Source: Escherichia coli (GTDB lineage: Bacteria > Pseudomonadota > Gammaproteobacteria > Enterobacterales > Enterobacteriaceae). Taken from it: a stretch of DNA of 64,000 bases. Position numbers and translations under genes: made by a program. Positions 10,023 to 18,710 of this stretch are shown in pieces. The DNA is taken from contig NZ_AP027764.1 of NCBI RefSeq assembly GCF_036503815.1, positions 1,736,001 to 1,800,000 on the forward strand, given 5' to 3'. The notes beneath the pieces were generated by a model. It saw only the letters and a list, made by a program, of their open reading frames with translations, was not told where the DNA came from and ran no database searches. The first letter of the stretch is position 1. Each line of letters starts with the position of its first letter.

Positions 10023-10595
10023 TTAGTCAGCACGACCCATATAACGGCGTTCTTCGATATGGATACGAATTTTTTCGCCCGGGCTTAAGTATTCTGGTAC
10101 CTGAATCACCAGACCAGTGCTCAATGTCGCCGGTTTGTTACGGGCGCTGGCAGATGCCCCTTTGATGCCTGGTGCGGTTTCAACGATTTCCAGATCAACG
10201 GTCTGCGGCAGTTCAAGCGCCAGCAGTTGACCGTCCCAGGTCAGCACCTGCATATCCGGCATGCCGCCTTCAGGCATAAACAGCAACTCTTCTTCAATCT
10301 GATCTTTGGTGAAGGTATACGGGGTATAGTCTTCTTTATCCATAAAGACATATTCGTTGCCATCGACATAGGAGAAGTCAACGTAACGGCGGGTCAGCGT
10401 CACGGTGTCAACGATATCATCTCCTTTGAAACGCTCTTCTACTTTCAGCCCGGTACGGACATCAGAAAAACGCATTTTGTACAGCGTAGCGGCACCGCGG
10501 GCAGTGGGCGACTGAATATCAATATCCTTAACCAGCAGCAGTTTGCCGTTGTAATTCAGTACCATACCTTTTTTAATTTCGTTCGCTCTTGGCAT
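10023..10595 (-). CDS. efpL: EfpL (YeiP), EF-P-like translation factor
   Basis: 190-residue paralogue of elongation factor P, with a KOW-like domain and two OB folds. The tip loop that reaches the peptidyl-transferase centre reads SPTARGAAT with Arg33 in place of the modified Lys of EF-P. EfpL is known to relieve ribosome pausing at proline-rich and some other motifs without needing beta-lysylation. The reading frame runs much further upstream, but the ATG at 10595 ([11 protein letters not shown]) is where family similarity begins. It is divergent from yeiW, with about 150 bp between the starts. Confidence 0.95.
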
Positions 10596-10749
10596 CGAAA
10601 AATTCCTGTAGTCGAAAATGTCAAAAATATCGCGACAAAGTACTCGCGACGGGCCTTTCGGGCAAGTGGTATTCGCACTTTTGCTGGTGCAAAAAAGGTG
10701 GTACTGTGCGCGCTCATCAATCCGGTGGTTAACCTTAAGAGAACAACGT

Positions 10750-11004
10750 ATGGAATGCCGTCCGGGTTGCGGGGCGTGTTGCACTGCCCCTTCAATTTCC
10801 AGCCCTATTCCCGGTATGCCAGATGGCAAGCCCGCCAATACGCCCTGCATTCAGCTTGATGAACAGCAACGCTGTAAAATTTTCACCTCGCCACTGCGGC
10901 CGAAAGTCTGTGCAGGGTTACAAGCCAGCGCTGAAATGTGCGGTAACTCGCGTCAGCAGGCAATGACCTGGCTTATCGATCTGGAAATGCTGACCGCGCC
11001 TTAA
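10750..11004 (+). CDS. yeiW: YeiW, small cysteine-cluster protein (UPF0153/YkgJ type)
   Basis: 84-residue cytoplasmic protein rich in cysteine: [14 protein letters not shown] at the N-terminus, then [15 protein letters not shown] and MCGN. The spacing resembles YkgJ-family proteins thought to bind zinc or an Fe-S cluster; the function is unknown. The frame is open from 10618, but the ATG at 10750 follows an AAGAGAA ribosome-binding site and begins the conserved region. Its TAA lies within the tetranucleotide TTAA that also supplies the setB stop on the other strand, so the two genes converge with a 4-bp overlap. Confidence 0.88.
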
Positions 11005-12182
11005 ACATCTTTAATCCGCAGTAAGCAAAACAGAGTGGCGATAATCATCACCATCGCAAACCAGAACACAGCGTGATAATTCCAGATCTCGGCGACGATG
11101 CCCGCCACAGATCCTGCGATGATCCAGCCCACGCGCGACGTGTTGGTATAGAGCGTGGTGGCTGAACCTGCCTGACCGGGCATCAAATCCTGAAAATAGA
11201 GCATCCCGATGCCACCCAGAATGCCAATAAAAATAGCATTTAGCAGCTGCAAGCCCAACAGAATGACAGGTGAATGCGCCATCAGCATTCCTGCGTAAAA
11301 ACAGACGCCACCCACGGCAGCAACGCGCATTAAGAAACGCTTACCCAGACGTTTGGCAAAATATCCGGCAATCAACATGGTCGGGATTTCCAGCCCGGCG
11401 GCGGTCCCCATCATCACACCGGCCAGTTTCTCGGGAAGATGCAGTTCGTTGATAATAAATAGCGGCATGTTGATGATGTACAGGCTGTTCGAGCCCCACA
11501 TCAATGTACAAATGACAAACAGCAGCAGCGTATCGCGACGGTTACGGCGCGGCGCTTCAACCGTGCCGGTCGCCAGCGGAAGCTCTTTTTGCATCGACGG
11601 TAAAAACAGCCACACCATCACGCCGCAAACAATAAACGCTACCGCTGCGCTCAGATACATTACCGTAAAGCTGAAACCCATCGCTAAGGCATAAGCCAGC
11701 GGCGGGCCAATGACCCATGCCAGTGAAACCTGAGCGCGTAAAAAAGAGCTGAACATCACCGCCTCACGTCCGGTTTTGTCGGCATGTTCACGTGCAAGGG
11801 CAAACATTTGCGGGTTAGCGGTCGAGCCAAAGCTGCTAAGAAAGACGCCAACGAATAGCAAAACAAAGTAGTTGCGATTCCAGGCAAAAAGGGTGCAGGC
11901 CAGCACGCCTAACAGGCAGCAAAAGACAATCAGCGATTTGCGATCGCCGCGCTTATCAGAGCGCCCGGCGAGAAACTGACTGACCAGAATCCCAATGACA
12001 GCGCTGCCGGTAAAGAAGAATCCCACCATCGCCGGACGGGCATGTACTTCATCGGTAAGGAAAATACTGAGTGTCGGGGTTTGCAGAGCGCCCGCAATAC
12101 CGGTGAGAAAGGCAACGATTAAAAACGCCGTCGAGGTCAGGTCAAACGATTTCGCGCTGGAGACTGCGGGGGAGTTATGCAT
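11001..12182 (-). CDS. setB: SetB, sugar efflux transporter
   Basis: 393-residue major facilitator with 12 predicted membrane helices, of the SET sugar efflux family; SetB is reported to export lactose and glucose analogues and to affect chromosome segregation through MreB. MFS motif A appears as [11 protein letters not shown] near residue 74 between helices 2 and 3. The C-terminus is LLRIKDV. Start ATG at 12182 ([11 protein letters not shown]) as in K-12. It is divergent from fruBKA, with about 370 bp of regulatory DNA in between. Confidence 0.94.
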
Positions 12183-12323
12183 GCTGGTCGATCACTGGAA
12201 GAGGAAGACGCGGAGTTTACGCTGCTTGTTAGAAAATAAACAGACAGCGAAATCAAAAGCGCCACGAATAATCAAAATGCCATTTCACTGTTGCTGATTT
12301 GCTGCTGACGCTGCTGAAATGAA

Positions 12324-12354
12324 ATTGCTGATAACGGATTTTCCCATCAGCAAT
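12324..12354. repeat. 9-bp inverted repeat in the setB-fruB regulatory region
   Basis: ATTGCTGAT (12324-12332) and ATCAGCAAT (12346-12354) are perfect inverses separated by 13 nt. It sits upstream of the fru promoter among several GCTGA repeats. It could be an operator for setB or fru, or chance. Confidence 0.4.
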
Positions 12355-12374
12355 TAGGAAAAATGACAAAAAAT

Positions 12375-12445
12375 TGTGCAGCACATCAAACTTTTGCTCA
12401 TTACTTTACGGCTTTCCTTGCGTGCTGAAACAGAAGTATTATGCT
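12375..12445 (+). promoter_or_regulatory. fruBKA promoter with possible upstream CRP site
   Basis: Candidate -35 TTGCGT (12418-12423) and -10 TATGCT (12440-12445), 16-bp spacer, predicting a start near 12452 inside the first Cra operator. A half-good CRP-like site TGTGC-N6-TCAAA lies at 12375-12390, centred about 70 bp upstream of the predicted start, a position CRP can use. Repression by Cra is established for this operon. Confidence 0.6.
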
Positions 12446-12449
12446 TTCT

Positions 12450-12461
12450 TGAAACGTTTCA
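12450..12461. promoter_or_regulatory. Cra (FruR) operator 1 of fruBKA
   Basis: TGAAACGTTTCA is a perfect 12-bp palindrome and an ideal Cra site. It overlaps the predicted transcription start, so Cra blocks initiation until fructose-1-phosphate releases it. Confidence 0.92.
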
Positions 12462-12516
12462 GCGCGATCTTGTCTTTAACCCTAAGCCAGGTTGGCGCTT
12501 TTTTTCTCATAGAAGC

Positions 12517-12528
12517 TGAATCGTTTCA
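12517..12528. promoter_or_regulatory. Cra (FruR) operator 2 of fruBKA
   Basis: TGAATCGTTTCA is a second near-consensus Cra site 67 bp after the first and just upstream of the fruB ribosome-binding site. The surrounding GCTGAAT/ATTCAGC bases (12515-12535) extend the dyad. Confidence 0.88.
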
Positions 12529-12549
12529 ATTCAGCAAGAGAGGAGAACT

Positions 12550-13680
12550 ATGTTCCAGTTATCCGTACAGGACATCCATCCGGGCGAAAAGGCCGGAGAC
12601 AAAGAAGAGGCGATTCGCCAGGTCGCTGCGGCGCTGGTGCAGGCCGGTAATGTAGCTGAAGGCTACGTCAATGGCATGCTGGCGCGCGAACAGCAAACCT
12701 CTACGTTCCTCGGCAATGGTATTGCTATTCCACACGGCACTACCGACACCCGCGATCAGGTGCTGAAAACCGGCGTTCAGGTATTTCAGTTCCCGGAAGG
12801 CGTCACCTGGGGTGACGGCCAGGTAGCGTACGTGGCGATCGGTATTGCTGCCAGCTCGGATGAACATCTGGGTCTGTTACGCCAGCTGACCCACGTACTG
12901 AGCGATGATTCCGTTGCTGAACAGCTGAAGTCAGCAACGACAGCAGAAGAACTTCGCGCATTGCTGATGGGCGAAAAGCAGAGTGAGCAGCTGAAGCTCG
13001 ATAACGAAATGCTGACGCTGGATATTGTCGCCAGCGATCTGCTGACGCTTCAGGCGCTTAACGCTGCGCGTCTGAAAGAAGCAGGGGCAGTTGACGCCAC
13101 CTTCGTCACTAAAGCCATCAATGAACAACCGCTGAACCTCGGACAGGGCATCTGGCTGAGCGATAGCGCTGAAGGCAATTTGCGTAGCGCGATTGCGGTA
13201 AGCCGTGCGGCAAATGCTTTTGATGTGGACGGCGAAACGGCAGCCATGCTGGTGAGTGTGGCGATGAATGACGATCAGCCCGTCGCGGTTCTTAAGCGTC
13301 TCGCTGATTTGTTGCTCGACAATAAAGCTGACCGTTTGCTGAAAGCGGATGCGGCAACGTTGCTGGCGCTGCTGACCAGCGATGATGCGCCGACCGACGA
13401 CGTGTTAAGCGCGGAGTTTGTGGTGCGCAATGAACACGGCCTGCATGCTCGTCCAGGTACCATGCTGGTTAATACTATTAAACAATTTAACAGTGATATT
13501 ACCGTGACAAACCTTGATGGCACCGGCAAACCGGCAAACGGACGTAGTCTGATGAAAGTTGTGGCACTTGGCGTTAAGAAAGGTCATCGCCTACGCTTTA
13601 CCGCCCAGGGTGCAGATGCTGAGCAGGCGCTGAAAGCCATTGGCGACGCTATCGCTGCTGGTCTTGGGGAGGGCGCATAA
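12550..13680 (+). CDS. fruB: FruB, fructose PTS diphosphoryl-transfer protein (EIIA-HPr)
   Basis: 376-residue cytoplasmic fusion. The N-terminal EIIA domain has phospho-His62 (IAIPHGTTD); a central M domain follows; the C-terminal HPr-like domain has His299 (HGLHARPGT). It passes phosphate from EI to FruA and so can replace HPr during growth on fructose. Strong ribosome-binding site AGAGGAGAA. First gene of the operon, downstream of two Cra operators; its TAA overlaps the fruK ATG (TAATG). Confidence 0.96.
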   Translation: MFQLSVQDIHPGEKAGDKEEAIRQVAAALVQAGNVAEGYVNGMLAREQQTSTFLGNGIAIPHGTTDTRDQVLKTGVQVFQFPEGVTWGDGQVAYVAIGIAASSDEHLGLLRQLTHVLSDDSVAEQLKSATTAEELRALLMGEKQSEQLKLDNEMLTLDIVASDLLTLQALNAARLKEAGAVDATFVTKAINEQPLNLGQGIWLSDSAEGNLRSAIAVSRAANAFDVDGETAAMLVSVAMNDDQPVAVLKRLADLLLDNKADRLLKADAATLLALLTSDDAPTDDVLSAEFVVRNEHGLHARPGTMLVNTIKQFNSDITVTNLDGTGKPANGRSLMKVVALGVKKGHRLRFTAQGADAEQALKAIGDAIAAGLGEGA

Positions 13681-14618
13681 TGAGCAGACGTGTTGCTACT
13701 ATCACCCTTAATCCGGCTTATGACCTTGTTGGTTTCTGCCCGGAAATTGAACGCGGCGAAGTGAACCTGGTGAAAACCACCGGTCTGCATGCGGCGGGTA
13801 AAGGCATCAACGTGGCCAAAGTATTAAAAGACCTGGGAATTGATGTCACCGTTGGCGGCTTCCTCGGTAAAGACAATCAGGATGGTTTTCAGCAACTGTT
13901 CAGCGAGCTGGGCATTGCCAACCGTTTCCAGGTTGTACAGGGGCGCACCCGAATTAACGTTAAGCTGACGGAAAAAGACGGCGAAGTGACCGACTTCAAC
14001 TTCTCGGGTTTTGAAGTTACCCCCGCCGACTGGGAACGCTTTGTGACTGATTCTCTGAGCTGGCTCGGTCAGTTCGATATGGTCTGTGTCAGCGGAAGCT
14101 TACCGTCAGGCGTCAGCCCGGAAGCGTTCACCGACTGGATGACTCGCCTGCGTAGTCAGTGTCCTTGCATTATCTTTGATAGTAGCCGTGAAGCGTTAGT
14201 GGCAGGTTTGAAAGCGGCACCGTGGCTGGTGAAACCTAACCGCCGCGAGCTGGAAATCTGGGCGGGCCGTAAACTGCCTGAAATGAAAGATGTGATTGAA
14301 GCTGCGCATGCGCTGCGTGAACAAGGTATCGCGCATGTCGTTATTTCACTGGGTGCCGAAGGCGCGCTTTGGGTTAATGCCTCCGGCGAATGGATCGCCA
14401 AACCACCGTCAGTCGATGTCGTAAGCACCGTTGGCGCAGGGGATTCTATGGTTGGTGGCCTGATTTATGGCTTGCTGATGCGTGAATCCAGTGAACACAC
14501 ACTGCGTCTGGCGACAGCTGTTGCAGCCCTGGCGGTAAGTCAAAGCAATGTGGGTATTACCGATCGTCCGCAGTTGGCCGCAATGATGGCGCGCGTCGAC
14601 TTACAACCTTTTAACTGA
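13680..14618 (+). CDS. fruK: FruK, 1-phosphofructokinase
   Basis: 312-residue PfkB-family kinase that converts fructose-1-phosphate to fructose-1,6-bisphosphate, removing the Cra inducer. The N-terminal substrate region has ITLNPAYDLVGF and HAAGKGINVAKVL; the C-terminal catalytic motif is STVGAGDSMVGG near residue 251, with the general-base Asp. The start codon overlaps the fruB stop by one base, and fruA follows after 16 bp. Confidence 0.96.
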   Translation: MSRRVATITLNPAYDLVGFCPEIERGEVNLVKTTGLHAAGKGINVAKVLKDLGIDVTVGGFLGKDNQDGFQQLFSELGIANRFQVVQGRTRINVKLTEKDGEVTDFNFSGFEVTPADWERFVTDSLSWLGQFDMVCVSGSLPSGVSPEAFTDWMTRLRSQCPCIIFDSSREALVAGLKAAPWLVKPNRRELEIWAGRKLPEMKDVIEAAHALREQGIAHVVISLGAEGALWVNASGEWIAKPPSVDVVSTVGAGDSMVGGLIYGLLMRESSEHTLRLATAVAALAVSQSNVGITDRPQLAAMMARVDLQPFN

Positions 14619-14634
14619 CAGCAGGAGAGGCATA

Positions 14635-16326
14635 ATGAAAACGCTGCTGATTATTGACGCTAATCTCGGTCAGGCACGCGCCTATATGGCGAAGACCCTG
14701 CTGGGCGCGGCGGCGCGAAAAGCAAAACTGGAAATCATCGACAATCCGAACGACGCTGAAATGGCGATTGTTCTCGGTGATTCCATCCCGAACGACAGCG
14801 CGCTGAACGGTAAAAATGTCTGGCTGGGCGATATTTCCCGGGCAGTTGCGCACCCTGAGCTGTTCCTGAGTGAAGCCAAAGGCCATGCGAAACCTTACAC
14901 TGCACCGGTCGCTGCGACAGCACCAGTTGCCACCAGCGGTCCGAAACGCGTAGTTGCGGTGACAGCTTGCCCGACTGGCGTAGCACACACATTTATGGCG
15001 GCTGAAGCCATTGAAACCGAAGCGAAAAAACGTGGCTGGTGGGTGAAAGTTGAAACCCGTGGTTCTGTTGGCGCGGGTAATGCGATCACCCCTGAAGAAG
15101 TAGCCGCAGCGGATCTGGTGATTGTGGCGGCAGATATCGAAGTGGATCTGGCGAAATTTGCTGGTAAACCGATGTATCGCACCTCTACCGGTCTGGCGCT
15201 GAAGAAAACCGCGCAGGAACTGGATAAAGCGGTTGCTGAAGCAACGCCGTATGAACCGGCGGGCAAAGCTCAAACAGCGACCACTGAAGGTAAGAAAGAG
15301 GGTGCAGGCGCTTACCGTCACTTGCTGACGGGCGTCTCTTACATGCTGCCGATGGTCGTTGCAGGTGGTCTGTGTATCGCGCTTTCTTTTGCTTTTGGTA
15401 TCGAAGCGTTTAAAGAGCCGGGTACGTTGGCAGCGGCGCTGATGCAGATTGGTGGTGGTTCAGCCTTTGCGCTGATGGTGCCGGTACTGGCAGGTTACAT
15501 TGCCTTCTCCATTGCCGATCGTCCGGGTCTCACGCCGGGTCTGATTGGCGGTATGCTGGCGGTCAGCACCGGTTCTGGCTTCATTGGGGGTATTATTGCG
15601 GGCTTCCTGGCTGGTTACATTGCGAAGTTAATCAGTACGCAACTGAAACTGCCACAGAGTATGGAGGCGCTGAAACCGATCCTGATCATTCCGCTAATTT
15701 CCAGTCTGGTGGTCGGTCTGGCGATGATCTACCTGATCGGTAAACCGGTTGCTGGCATTCTCGAAGGGTTGACTCACTGGCTGCAGACCATGGGGACTGC
15801 GAATGCGGTTCTGCTGGGGGCGATCCTCGGTGGCATGATGTGTACTGACATGGGCGGTCCGGTAAATAAAGCAGCGTACGCATTCGGTGTGGGTCTGCTG
15901 AGTACTCAAACCTATGGCCCGATGGCGGCGATTATGGCGGCAGGTATGGTGCCACCGCTGGCAATGGGTCTGGCAACAATGGTGGCGCGTCGCAAATTCG
16001 ACAAAGCGCAGCAGGAAGGTGGCAAAGCCGCTCTGGTTCTTGGTCTGTGCTTTATTTCGGAAGGTGCAATTCCGTTTGCTGCTCGTGATCCGATGCGTGT
16101 GCTGCCGTGTTGTATCGTTGGTGGGGCGCTGACTGGCGCAATCTCAATGGCGATTGGTGCGAAACTGATGGCACCGCACGGTGGTCTGTTTGTTCTGCTG
16201 ATCCCTGGCGCTATTACGCCGGTACTGGGTTACCTGGTAGCAATTATTGCCGGTACGCTGGTGGCGGGTTTGGCCTATGCCTTCCTGAAACGTCCGGAAG
16301 TGGACGCAGTAGCGAAAGCAGCGTAA
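14635..16326 (+). CDS. fruA: FruA, fructose PTS EIIB'BC permease
   Basis: 563-residue inner-membrane transporter that imports fructose and releases fructose-1-phosphate. An N-terminal degenerate EIIB' domain (about 1-100) is followed by the active EIIB with phospho-Cys112 (TACPTGVAHTFMAAEA), an Ala/Thr/Lys-rich linker, and an EIIC domain from about residue 220 with some eight to ten hydrophobic segments. Ribosome-binding site GGAGAGG. Last gene of fruBKA; two hairpins follow. Confidence 0.96.
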   Translation: MKTLLIIDANLGQARAYMAKTLLGAAARKAKLEIIDNPNDAEMAIVLGDSIPNDSALNGKNVWLGDISRAVAHPELFLSEAKGHAKPYTAPVAATAPVATSGPKRVVAVTACPTGVAHTFMAAEAIETEAKKRGWWVKVETRGSVGAGNAITPEEVAAADLVIVAADIEVDLAKFAGKPMYRTSTGLALKKTAQELDKAVAEATPYEPAGKAQTATTEGKKEGAGAYRHLLTGVSYMLPMVVAGGLCIALSFAFGIEAFKEPGTLAAALMQIGGGSAFALMVPVLAGYIAFSIADRPGLTPGLIGGMLAVSTGSGFIGGIIAGFLAGYIAKLISTQLKLPQSMEALKPILIIPLISSLVVGLAMIYLIGKPVAGILEGLTHWLQTMGTANAVLLGAILGGMMCTDMGGPVNKAAYAFGVGLLSTQTYGPMAAIMAAGMVPPLAMGLATMVARRKFDKAQQEGGKAALVLGLCFISEGAIPFAARDPMRVLPCCIVGGALTGAISMAIGAKLMAPHGGLFVLLIPGAITPVLGYLVAIIAGTLVAGLAYAFLKRPEVDAVAKAA

Positions 16327-16335
16327 TAAAAGGTG

Positions 16336-16368
16336 TGTTACAGGGCAGAAATTTCCTGCCCTGTAACA
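16336..16368 (+). terminator. First hairpin after fruA
   Basis: Perfect 13-bp stem TGTTACAGGGCAG/CTGCCCTGTAACA with a 7-nt loop starting 10 bp after the fruA stop. Only TTT follows, so it may stabilise the mRNA end or terminate weakly. Confidence 0.7.
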
Positions 16369-16481
16369 TTTGATGAGCGCAAAGGGAATGACCAGTTTGT
16401 GAATGTAATTTTATGAATTTAAATGGTTTTATCTTTCAGTAGAAACCTGAAATGTTCATCAAACACTAAGGTTATTTCCTC

Positions 16482-16509
16482 AAGGGCAGATTATTTTCTG
16501 CCCTTTTTT
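16482..16509 (+). terminator. Rho-independent terminator downstream of fruA
   Basis: AAGGGCAGA/TCTGCCCTT 9-bp stem with a 6-nt loop, running into a T-tract (16504-16509). It lies 155 bp after the fruA stop, after the first hairpin, and shares the core GGGCAG with it. The 113 bp between the hairpins holds no reading frame I recognise. Confidence 0.88.
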
Positions 16510-16650
16510 AGTGTTCCTGTTCTGTGCATCCCGTCACAAATTCCTCACTTTTGTAATTCAGGCATTTAATCGCATTTTGTGAGCCTGCTCAAATCTGCCC
16601 ATTTTGCCTCTCTGGCGGCAATTTACTTTACGTAAAACATGCATACTATG

Positions 16651-16682
16651 AGCACATGTTTAAATATGAACACATGTTTAAA
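16651..16682. promoter_or_regulatory. Tandem direct repeat upstream of psuK, candidate operator
   Basis: AGCACATGTTTAAA (16651-16664) and AACACATGTTTAAA (16669-16682) match at 13 of 14 bases, 18 bp apart start to start, 68 bp before the psuK ATG. They look like two adjacent protein-binding half sites for the psu operon; the regulator is unknown. No other gene lies in 16510-16749. Confidence 0.5.
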
Positions 16683-16749
16683 CCGTCTTTGCAGTATCTA
16701 TATTCTTGTGGATTGACAGGGTTGGTAATTTTTTACCAGAGGACGTGCT

Positions 16750-17691
16750 ATGCGCGAAAAGGATTATGTCGTAATTATAGGCTCGGCGAATATTGATGTC
16801 GCCGGATATTCACATGAATCATTAAATTATGCGGATTCAAATCCAGGTAAAATAAAATTTACGCCTGGTGGGGTAGGGCGCAATATTGCACAAAACCTGG
16901 CGTTGCTGGGTAATAAAGCCTGGCTACTGAGCGCCGTAGGCAGTGATTTTTATGGTCAATCGCTGCTAACGCAAACCAATCAATCTGGCGTTTATGTCGA
17001 TAAATGCCTGATTGTGCCGGGAGAAAATACGTCGAGCTATTTATCATTACTCGATAATACCGGTGAAATGCTGGTTGCTATAAATGACATGAATATTAGC
17101 AACGCTATTACAGCTGAATATCTCGCACAGCACCGTGAATTTATTCAGAGGGCAAAGGTCATTGTCGCGGACTGTAATATCAGTGAAGAGGCACTGGCAT
17201 GGATTCTGGATAATGCCGCCAACGTACCCATATTTGTCGATCCTGTTTCTGCGTGGAAATGTGTCAAAGTGCGCGACCGTCTAAATCTGATCCACACTCT
17301 CAAGCCAAACCGCCTTGAAGCGGAAACCCTGAGTGGGATTGCGCTGTCAGGGCGTGAAGATGTGGCAAAGGTTGCCGCCTGGTTCCATCAACATGGCCTG
17401 AACCGACTGGTATTGAGCATGGGCGGCGACGGCGTTTATTACAGTGATATCAGCGGTGAAAGTGGTTGGTCTGCGCCGATTAAAACCAATGTCATTAATG
17501 TTACCGGAGCGGGCGATGCCATGATGGCGGGACTTGCTTCGTGTTGGGTAGACGGAATGCCGTTTGCCGAATCTGTTCGTTTCGCACAGGGATGTTCGTC
17601 AATGGCGCTCTCCTGTGAATACACCAATAACCCCGATTTATCGATTGCCAACGTTATATCGTTAGTGGAGAACGCAGAATGTCTGAATTAA
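16750..17691 (+). CDS. psuK: PsuK, pseudouridine kinase
   Basis: 313-residue PfkB/ribokinase-family enzyme that phosphorylates pseudouridine to pseudouridine 5'-phosphate. The N-terminal motif GSANIDVAGYSHES and the glycine pair GGVGRNIAQNLALLG bind substrate; the catalytic motif NVTGAGDAMMAGL is near residue 253. Ribosome-binding site AGAGGA. Its 3' end overlaps psuG by 13 bp, indicating coupled translation. First gene of psuK-psuG-psuT. Confidence 0.95.
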   Translation: MREKDYVVIIGSANIDVAGYSHESLNYADSNPGKIKFTPGGVGRNIAQNLALLGNKAWLLSAVGSDFYGQSLLTQTNQSGVYVDKCLIVPGENTSSYLSLLDNTGEMLVAINDMNISNAITAEYLAQHREFIQRAKVIVADCNISEEALAWILDNAANVPIFVDPVSAWKCVKVRDRLNLIHTLKPNRLEAETLSGIALSGREDVAKVAAWFHQHGLNRLVLSMGGDGVYYSDISGESGWSAPIKTNVINVTGAGDAMMAGLASCWVDGMPFAESVRFAQGCSSMALSCEYTNNPDLSIANVISLVENAECLN

Positions 17692-18617
17692 AAATTTCCC
17701 CTGAATTATTACAAATTTCCCCGGAAGTGCAGGACGCTTTAAAAAACAAAAAACCGGTTGTGGCACTGGAATCGACCATTATTTCTCACGGGATGCCATT
17801 CCCGCAAAATGCTGAGACGGCAATTGAAGTAGAAGACACAATTCGTAAGCACGGTGCTGTACCTGCAACAATCGCCATTATTGGTGGTGTCATGAAAGTA
17901 GGTTTGAGCAAAGAAGAAATTGAATTGTTAGGCCGTGAAGGACATAACGTGACGAAAGTCAGTCGCCGTGATTTACCTTTTGTCGTTGCCGCAGGAAAAA
18001 ATGGCGCGACCACCGTTGCTTCAACGATGATTATCGCGGCACTGGCAGGAATTAAAGTATTTGCAACGGGGGGGATTGGTGGTGTGCATCGCGGTGCGGA
18101 ACATACATTCGATATTTCTGCCGATTTACAGGAGCTGGCAAATACTAATGTCACCGTTGTTTGTGCCGGTGCAAAATCTATTCTCGATTTAGGATTAACA
18201 ACAGAATATTTAGAAACCTTCGGTGTACCGTTAATTGGCTATCAGACAAAAGCGCTGCCTGCGTTTTTCTGCCGTACCAGCCCATTTGAAGTCAGTATTC
18301 GCCTTGATAGTGCCACGGAAATTGCTCGTGCAATGGCAGTGAAATGGCAAACCGGTTTGAACGGCGGCCTGGTAGTGGCGAATCCGATCCCGGAGCAGTT
18401 TGCGATGCCGGAGGAATCTATCAATGCAGCCATAGATCAAGCCGTCGCCGAAGCCGAAGAGCAGGGCGTTATTGGTAAAGAAAGTACACCGTTCCTGTTG
18501 GCGCGTGTTGCTGAACTGACCGGTGGTGACAGTCTGAAATCCAACATCCAACTGGTGTTCAATAACGCCATTCTGGCGAGCGAAATTGCCAAAGAATACC
18601 AGCGTCTCGCGGGTTAA
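17679..18617 (+). CDS. psuG: PsuG, pseudouridine-5'-phosphate glycosidase
   Basis: 312-residue Mn-dependent enzyme of the indigoidine synthase A-like family that splits pseudouridine 5'-phosphate into uracil and ribose 5-phosphate, breaking the C-C glycosidic bond. Conserved blocks: VVALESTIISHGMPFPQN, ASTMIIAALAGI, FATGGIGGVHRGAEHTFD, VVCAGAKSILDLGLT (containing the catalytic Lys) and GGLVVANPIPEQ. It overlaps psuK upstream; the leader element of psuT begins at the last base of its stop codon. Confidence 0.95.
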   Translation: MSELKISPELLQISPEVQDALKNKKPVVALESTIISHGMPFPQNAETAIEVEDTIRKHGAVPATIAIIGGVMKVGLSKEEIELLGREGHNVTKVSRRDLPFVVAAGKNGATTVASTMIIAALAGIKVFATGGIGGVHRGAEHTFDISADLQELANTNVTVVCAGAKSILDLGLTTEYLETFGVPLIGYQTKALPAFFCRTSPFEVSIRLDSATEIARAMAVKWQTGLNGGLVVANPIPEQFAMPEESINAAIDQAVAEAEEQGVIGKESTPFLLARVAELTGGDSLKSNIQLVFNNAILASEIAKEYQRLAG

Positions 18618-18644
18618 TTTCTGACGGGCAGAAAGCCGTCGCCC
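18617..18644 (+). promoter_or_regulatory. 28-nt candidate pseudoknot leader element, copy 1 (before psuT)
   Basis: This 28-nt block recurs upstream of nupX (21846-21873) with one mismatch. TTTCTG (18618-18623) pairs with CAGAAA (18629-18634), leaving loop ACGGG. Loop bases CGGG (18625-18628) can pair with CCCG (18642-18645) to close an H-type pseudoknot with a 1-nt first loop and a 7-nt third loop. The alternative loop pairing ACGG with CCGT (18636-18639) is also possible. I know no described RNA family for it. Confidence 0.5.
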
Positions 18645-18663
18645 GTACTGATCATACATACCA

Positions 18664-18687
18664 AAACCTGGCGCTAACGCCGGGTTT
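18664..18687 (+). promoter_or_regulatory. Hairpin between the leader element and the psuT ribosome-binding site
   Basis: AAACCTGGCG/CGCCGGGTTT, 10 bp with one G-T wobble and a CTAA tetraloop, lies 19 nt after the pseudoknot element and about 10 nt before the psuT ribosome-binding site GAAAGGAAA. It lacks a T-run. It could serve as an expression platform or as an intercistronic processing signal. Confidence 0.55.
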
Positions 18688-18710
18688 ACTGGCATGAAAG
18701 GAAAATCATT

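Noticed and set aside
14611..15321. 236-codon open frame antisense to fruA
   Set aside because: Basic, low-complexity translation without domain features, opposite the conserved FruA EIIB domains.
12550..16326. FruB/FruA multidomain fusions as unusual events
   Set aside because: EIIA-HPr and EIIB'BC fusions are the normal form of the enterobacterial fructose PTS.
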